Shown here: positions 7,201 through 10,427 of the stretch, in pieces
Layout: each line of letters begins with the position of its first letter
Numbering within the stretch: position 1 is the first letter of the stretch
Origin: Acidimicrobiaceae bacterium
GTDB lineage: Bacteria > Actinomycetota > Acidimicrobiia > Acidimicrobiales > Palsa-688
Direction: 5' to 3'
NCBI GenBank assembly: GCA_003156795.1
Contig: PMHU01000331.1
Coordinates: 3,363-13,789, forward strand
DNA: 10,427 bases
Program-made: the position numbers and the translations under genes
Notes under the pieces: generated by a model
The model's database searches: none
The model's input: only the letters and a program-made list of their open reading frames with translations
Told to the model about the DNA's origin: nothing

Positions 7201-7614
7201 GACCCGCAGGTCGGGGCCACGAGCAGCGCTGACACGGCGACGTCGACGATCTCCGCCGACGTGCTCACGCCGGGAGACTGGGACATCGATCCGGCATTGA
7301 CCGGCACGTTCAAGTCCAAGCCGGCGCCCGGCGCTACGGTCAACCTGGCCATGACGGCGACCACGCTCGCCTTCGACCCGGCATTGCAGACGACCTACGG
7401 AGACCTGTGGTCGGGGAGCAACACCGTCACCCCGGTGGTCGTCAGCCCCGGCCAGACGATCACCCTCTACGCCACCATCGCCCCGACGGCGACCGGCACG
7501 GTGAACGGGACGCTGTTCATCGACACGGCCACCGACATCAGCCCGTTCGGTCAGGCCATCCCGGTCGGCGACCAGATCGCCGCCATCCCCTACCGCTACA
7601 CGGCCAAGTCGTAG
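4258..7614 (+). CDS. Secreted subtilase-fold serine peptidase with a sedolisin-type (Glu-Asp-Asp-Ser) active site
   Basis: An 1118-residue exported protein. Residues 1-30 are a Sec signal peptide (RRR, hydrophobic core, likely cleavage after Ala-Gly-Ala30). Residues about 50-137 resemble an inhibitor I9 propeptide, as in subtilisins. The peptidase domain spans about 200-520. In S8 terms the catalytic Asp position is Ala215 and the His64 position is Glu253 (the expected HGTHVAG reads EASLDAS). Glu253-x3-Asp257, Asp362 in SSGDAG and Ser455 in GGTSEAAP together match the sedolisin S53 tetrad. Four cysteines (168, 279, 439, 449) could form two disulfides. Residues about 540-1118 are beta-rich, alternating Fn3-like and PPC-like modules, with three repeats ending in xxGxW (654-657, 840-844, 1005-1008). 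No transmembrane anchor or LPXTG motif is seen. It probably cleaves extracellular protein, perhaps at low pH like sedolisins. Conventional automated naming would be S8 family peptidase. Confidence 0.88.
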   Translation: MRRRVHFAGLSLATLGLIAGTMAPAGLAGASTTSEALSVAQVRTLSPHATQSVIVVFKDQVPSLPANTTFGPERQTAVREIQSQVVGQLRQLHAPDLHSYTLLNAVSATVSPAEEARLAASSGVAEVVPNATAHLEFSTPTRAVSAQPLSARTKAAALPRTSTGSKVCQEEGSPAVELDPQALQTIRANSNVPNAAPTAASLGITGAGVKVAFVAEGIDVDQPNFQRANGSHVIVDQADFTGEGVAPNVSGGEASLDASSIAAQGNVVYRATFANGKTCNFVVEGAAPGAELVSLKAFPSDHDATSTSLLEAIDYAVTVEHVNVLSESFGYNPLPDTTNDLIRQADEAAVAAGTVVDVSSGDAGPTSTQGSPSTDPAVISAGASTTYRVYAQEDIENYSAIGAKGWENDNASGLSSGGSTFDLKGPNLVAPGDLNWDTCNPSPGSFGACVSGGTSEAAPLTSATAALVIQAYRTTHGGATPTPALVKQIILSTTTDLGLPANQQGSGLLDSYKAVLEAESIGKSASEAAGDTAAVSTSDITATEPVDTSVVQPITVTNTGNTAQTVHLAGRTLSAPSTLVSSSFKESGSAWSKVISFSVPSGVGYLDTHLATDPNPANGYVDIQLVDPSGRFAEAALTQGDSDTANAGVRLPQAGRWTAYFEFAGGTPSGAAPTQFVATAQRWTPFGTVTPSQVTVSPGQSATVQATFVTPAAAGDQSAAVSVTDGNGVATSIPVGLRSLVPFTNGVGRFSTDLTGGNGRGGAPATVAYLAFDVPAGEPELNVNTAYKDGDFDNYSVYLVSPSGETLGHASNQLLTGGTVLNPTTSQTEQGAVSHVLSPPAGQWTIIVALTNPASGPLVSSPLTGTIDFDQVATTVAGLPDSSSTVIHDGQSRTAAITITNKSSVPQAYFLDARLDKTVTDSLTPLTPATDISLPLGTSAAIPQWIVPTDTTSVTATASATAPVTFDMSPYLGNFEGELNGDPQVGATSSADTATSTISADVLTPGDWDIDPALTGTFKSKPAPGATVNLAMTATTLAFDPALQTTYGDLWSGSNTVTPVVVSPGQTITLYATIAPTATGTVNGTLFIDTATDISPFGQAIPVGDQIAAIPYRYTAKS

Positions 7615-7643
7615 GCGCCAGATCCGAGACCACCAGTAGTCGG

Positions 7644-7683
7644 CCGGCGATCGTCGCGATAGCCGGGTCAGGCGACGACCCGG
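7644..7683 (+). terminator. Two overlapping GC-rich hairpins after the peptidase gene
   Basis: Thirty bases past the peptidase stop, CCGGC-G-ATCG (7644-7653) can pair with CGAT-A-GCCGG (7657-7666), a 9-bp stem with one mismatch and a 3-base loop. Immediately overlapping, CCGGGTC (7663-7669) and GACCCGG (7677-7683) form a perfect 7-bp stem with a 7-base loop. The two share 7663-7666, so they are mutually exclusive. No T-run follows, which is common for actinobacterial terminators. The remaining bases to 7764 show no other clear feature. Confidence 0.45.
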
Positions 7684-7764
7684 GGCGGGCCGAGAATGCC
7701 ATCCGGGCAGGTCACGCAGCCAGTTGGTATTCGTGGATGAGCCCGACTGAGGCAGACTGGTTGG

Positions 7765-8406
7765 ATGGATAGCGACCCGTTTCCACCCGGGTTCTTGGAG
7801 CCGGCGGACGGGTCTCCTGACGTCGTGTTCTACTCCTGGCCTCGCCTGGTCACCCACATCGACGACAATGCCATTGACGCTGTCGGCGCTCTTTACGACG
7901 AACTCCGGATCGTCGGTGACGTGCTCGACCTGATGAGCTCCTGGGTATCGCATTTCCGCGTGCCGCCGGCGCGCCTGACCGTGTTGGGGATGAATGCCGA
8001 GGAACTCGACGCCAACCCGTCCGCAGCGGTCAGAGTCGTCCAGGACATCAACGCCAACCCTCGGCTGCCGTTCGCGGACTCGTCGTTCGATGCCGCCGTT
8101 TGCTGCGTCTCCGTCGACTACCTCACCCGGCCGGTGGAAGTGTTCACCGATGTGGCCCGGGTGGTGAGACCAGGAGGGCCGTACGTATGCACCTTCTCGA
8201 GCCGATGCTTTCCCACCAAGGCAGTTCGCGGCTGGCTGTACGCCAGCGAGGACCAGCGCGGCGCGATCGTCGAACGGTACTTCGATCTGGCTACGGGTTG
8301 GGGTGAGCCGCACCGCGCTCGACTGACGCCCCCCTTCCACCCAGGCGACCCGTTGCTCGCCGTCTGGGCGTACCGAACGACTACCGCGGCACCGTCGACC
8401 GGGTGA
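7765..8406 (+). CDS. Class I SAM-dependent methyltransferase-like protein
   Basis: A 213-residue cytosolic protein with a Methyltransf_11-like core at about 49-145. It belongs to a group recognisable by VTHIDD (29-34) and VLDLMSSWVSHF (53-64). In that group the usual glycine-rich SAM loop (GxGxG) is replaced by Met-Ser-Ser, as it is here, although the motif I acid Asp55 is kept. Further motifs are Met76-Asn77-Ala-Glu79 after strand 2, QDINANPRLPF (93-103), SSFDAAVCCVSVDYLTRP (106-123) with motif IV, and RVVRPGG (132-138). FSSRCFPTKAV (144-154) is a conserved tail of the group. Its methyl acceptor is unknown. ATG 7765 is the first usable start; the upstream GAGG at 7749-7752 is a weak, distant ribosome site. 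Its stop overlaps the next gene's GTG by four bases (GTGA), so it heads a translationally coupled operon. Confidence 0.75.
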   Translation: MDSDPFPPGFLEPADGSPDVVFYSWPRLVTHIDDNAIDAVGALYDELRIVGDVLDLMSSWVSHFRVPPARLTVLGMNAEELDANPSAAVRVVQDINANPRLPFADSSFDAAVCCVSVDYLTRPVEVFTDVARVVRPGGPYVCTFSSRCFPTKAVRGWLYASEDQRGAIVERYFDLATGWGEPHRARLTPPFHPGDPLLAVWAYRTTTAAPSTG

Positions 8407-9293
8407 CCAGCCGGCGCACCGACCAGGACTGGATCGACGCGGCCTGGAAGGACCCGCGGACCCTAGTCTTCGTGGTCTCGGACGGCAAGGCGCTGGTACG
8501 GATCGACGACGAGCACGCTGAGCTGGTCTTGGTGCCGTCGGCCGAGGCGCCCCCGGGGCTGCGGATGCTGCTCGGCCAAGACGCCGACGAGGTCGTCTAC
8601 TTCGCCGTGAACGGCGAGCTGCCGCCCGCCCCGGACGGGCTGCGGGCGGCGTCGCTGCGTGAGGTGGGGACGCTGCTCGGGGACCGGGACGCGGGCCTGC
8701 TGACGCACGCGGTAGCCCTGGCCAACTGGCACGACTCGCACACGCACTGCCCGCTGGACGGCACGCCGACGGTGGTGGAGCATGGTGGCCACTCGACCCG
8801 CTGCCCGAAGGACGGCACCGAGCACTTCCCGCGGACCGACCCCGCCGTCATCATGCTGGTCACCGACCCCGATGACCGCTGCCTGCTGGCCAGGAACGCG
8901 GCCTGGCCCGGCCGCCGGGTGTCGATCCTGGCCGGTTTCGTGGACCCGGGCGAGTCGGCCGAGCAGGCCGTCGTCCGCGAGGTGCACGAGGAAACCGGCA
9001 TCAAGGTCGGCAACGTCCGCTATCTCGGCAGCCAGCCCTGGCCGATGCCGCGCAGCCTGATGCTCGGCTTCCGCGCCGACGCCCCGGCCGGCCAGGTCAT
9101 CGCCGTCGACCACGACGAGCTCGCCGAAGCCCACTGGTTCAGCCGTGACGAACTCCTCGCCGCCATCAAGGCCCGCGAGATCGCCCTGCCCCCGTCCGTC
9201 TCCATCGCCCGCCACATCATCGAATCCTGGTACGGCGCCCCCCTCCCCTCCACCTGGACCGGCCCCGACACCCCGCCCGCGCAGCCCTCCTGA
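8403..9293 (+). CDS. nudC: NAD(H) pyrophosphatase / NAD-cap hydrolase, NudC-type Nudix enzyme
   Basis: A 296-residue cytosolic Nudix hydrolase that splits NADH or NAD+ into NMN(H) and AMP; bacterial NudC also removes NAD caps from RNA. The Nudix box is complete: Gly178-x5-Glu184-x7-Arg192-Glu193-x2-Glu196-Glu197-x-Gly199. The NADH-pyrophosphatase signature SQPWPMPRS follows at 210-218, which separates this family from other Nudix enzymes. The zinc-ribbon region is degenerate: the two CxxC pairs read C116-P-L-D119 and C134-P-K-D137, so half the ligands are Asp. FPRTDPAVI (142-150) after it is typical. The GTG start at 8403 shares GTGA with the preceding stop, and the TGA at 9291-9293 shares its last base with the next gene's ATG. 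GC content is very high. Assignment to the family is secure; whether zinc is bound is doubtful. Confidence 0.93.
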   Translation: MTSRRTDQDWIDAAWKDPRTLVFVVSDGKALVRIDDEHAELVLVPSAEAPPGLRMLLGQDADEVVYFAVNGELPPAPDGLRAASLREVGTLLGDRDAGLLTHAVALANWHDSHTHCPLDGTPTVVEHGGHSTRCPKDGTEHFPRTDPAVIMLVTDPDDRCLLARNAAWPGRRVSILAGFVDPGESAEQAVVREVHEETGIKVGNVRYLGSQPWPMPRSLMLGFRADAPAGQVIAVDHDELAEAHWFSRDELLAAIKAREIALPPSVSIARHIIESWYGAPLPSTWTGPDTPPAQPS

Positions 9294-10427
9294 TGGTGTC
9301 GAGCGTGAACCTCAAAGCGGCCGGGCATCCCCGAACGAACTGGGCAGGCAACATCGTCTTCGGGGCGCATGAGTTTTACCGGCCGGAGACGATCAGCGAG
9401 CTGCGCGCCGTCGTCGCACGGGCCGACCTTATCCGCGTGCTGGCCACCGGCCATTCGTTCAACGACATGGCCGACTCGGCCGGGGCGCAGGTCGGCCTGG
9501 ACGCCCTGCCGCCCGAGGTGGAGGTCGACTCCGCGGCTGGACTGGTCCAGGTCACCGCGGGCCTGACCTACGCCCAGCTGGCCGGACGGCTGAACGAGAA
9601 GGGGTTCGCGCTGCGCAACATGGCCTCGCTGCCGCACATCTCGGTGGCCGGCGGCAGCGCGACCGCGACCCACGGGTCGGGCCGGGCGAACCAGAACCTC
9701 GCCGCGTCCATCGCCGCCATGGAACTGGTCACCGCCGAGGGCGACGTGGTGGAGCTGGACCGCGAGGACGACTCGTTCGCCGGGGCCGTCGTCCACCTGG
9801 GTGCCCTGGGCGTGGTCGCCCGTATGGTCCTTGACGTCGTGCCGTCCTTCGACATCAGCCAGTGGGTGTACGAGGATCTGCCGCTCGAGGTGCTCGACGA
9901 TCACTTCACCGACATCATGTCCAGCGCCTACAGCGTGAGCATGTTCACCGACTGGCGCGCCCCCCGGCTGACCCAGGTCTGGGTGAAGCAGCTCGTCGAG
10001 GATCCCGCGCACCCGGCACCGCCCGAATCGCTGGCCGGGGCGTCGTGGTTCACCGCGACGCCTGCTACCGCCGCCCGCCACCCGGTCCCCGGCGGGTCGC
10101 CGGAAACCTGCACCGAGCAGCTGGGAGTTCCCGGTCCGTGGCACGAACGGCTGCCGCATTTCCGGCCCGGGTTCACCCCGAGCTCGGGCGACGAGCTGCA
10201 GTCAGAATTCCTGCTCCCCGTCGACAGTGCGGTGCCCGCCATCCATGCGCTGCAGCAGATCAGCGACCGCCTGGCCCCGGTGGTGCAGATCTGCGAGTTC
10301 CGCGTGGTGGCCGCGGACGAGCTCTGGCTGAGCACCGCGTACCGGCAGGACAGCGTGGCGTTCCACTTCACCTGGCGGCCCGACCTGGCCGCGGTGCTCG
10401 CCGTGGTGGAGCTGATGGAAGAGCGGC
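9293..10427 (+). CDS. FAD-dependent alditol oxidase (AldO-like), 3' end cut by the window
   Basis: The first 378 residues of a vanillyl-alcohol-oxidase-family flavoprotein very close in motif order to Streptomyces alditol oxidase, which oxidises xylitol or sorbitol at C1 to the aldose and releases hydrogen peroxide. Visible: NWAGN at 16-20, the covalent-FAD histidine His54 in ATGHSFND (51-58), and the FAD-binding MASLPHISVAGG (110-121) and ATHGSG (125-130) segments. The substrate-domain hallmarks are VSMFTDW (215-221), CTEQLGVPGPWHERLPHF (273-290), ELQSE (301-305), Glu335 and Arg337 in CEFR, and HFTW (358-361). The active-site Lys expected near the C-terminus lies beyond 10427; about 40-60 residues are missing. 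ATG 9293 overlaps the nudC stop by one base (TGATG), implying translational coupling. There is no signal peptide, so the protein is probably cytosolic. A sugar-lactone oxidase is the alternative. Confidence 0.9.
   Translation, partial: MVSSVNLKAAGHPRTNWAGNIVFGAHEFYRPETISELRAVVARADLIRVLATGHSFNDMADSAGAQVGLDALPPEVEVDSAAGLVQVTAGLTYAQLAGRLNEKGFALRNMASLPHISVAGGSATATHGSGRANQNLAASIAAMELVTAEGDVVELDREDDSFAGAVVHLGALGVVARMVLDVVPSFDISQWVYEDLPLEVLDDHFTDIMSSAYSVSMFTDWRAPRLTQVWVKQLVEDPAHPAPPESLAGASWFTATPATAARHPVPGGSPETCTEQLGVPGPWHERLPHFRPGFTPSSGDELQSEFLLPVDSAVPAIHALQQISDRLAPVVQICEFRVVAADELWLSTAYRQDSVAFHFTWRPDLAAVLAVVELMEER

Noticed and set aside
6904..8340. 478-codon minus-strand open frame spanning the peptidase end, intergenic gap and methyltransferase gene
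   Set aside because: It is Arg-rich, without motifs, and opposed by two well-supported genes; it is typical of high-GC shadow frames.
9020..10159. 379-codon minus-strand open frame at the right end
   Set aside because: It is antisense to nudC and the alditol oxidase; the plus-strand translation carries full family motifs.

Overview
This window looks like chromosomal DNA from a high-GC actinobacterium. The evidence is: a mycobacterial-type (family 2) orotidine 5'-phosphate decarboxylase, a LipJ-like esterase/class III cyclase fusion, a PF10118 di-iron-type protein, a NudC-type NADH pyrophosphatase with an eroded zinc ribbon, a Streptomyces-AldO-like alditol oxidase, several GTG starts, and overlapping stop/start junctions. 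Genus cannot be read from the sequence. Base composition is uneven: positions 361-420 are about 52% GC, positions 8641-8700 about 80% GC.

Layout. (1) 1-932, plus strand: a short upstream region with a 13-bp direct repeat, a strong ribosome binding site, and a PF10118 metal-dependent-hydrolase-like gene. (2) 1001-3993, minus strand: three genes read right to left, namely a GNAT acetyltransferase, an alpha/beta-hydrolase fused to a class III nucleotide cyclase, and pyrF. Each intergenic gap is short (73-112 bp). The first region converges on pyrF across a 68-bp gap. (3) 3994-4257: a divergent promoter region with a perfect 15-bp palindrome abutting the GNAT start. (4) 4258-7614, plus strand: a large secreted subtilase-fold peptidase. 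(5) 7765-10427, plus strand: a tightly coupled set of three genes, a methyltransferase-like protein, NudC and alditol oxidase, with overlaps of 4 nt and 1 nt. The oxidase runs off the right edge.

The most notable content is the 1118-residue secreted peptidase. Its propeptide and overall sequence look like subtilisin family S8, but the S8 catalytic Asp is Ala and the S8 catalytic His is Glu. The full sedolisin (S53) set is present instead: Glu253, Asp257 one helical turn later, oxyanion-hole Asp362 and nucleophile Ser455. This is a coherent switch of catalytic chemistry, not random decay. It would be missed by annotation that stops at 'S8 family peptidase'. A second point of interest is the esterase-cyclase fusion, which keeps both metal aspartates but replaces the canonical base-selecting and transition-state residues.

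How the genes work together: pyrF supplies UMP synthesis, and its neighbours (a cyclase fusion and an acetyltransferase) have no obvious biochemical link to it. In the right-hand cluster, NudC hydrolyses NAD(H) or removes NAD caps from RNA, while the oxidase is an FAD enzyme expected to release hydrogen peroxide. Co-expression is strongly suggested by the overlaps, but a shared pathway is only an inference. No tRNA, rRNA, CRISPR array, insertion sequence, integrase or phage gene was seen.
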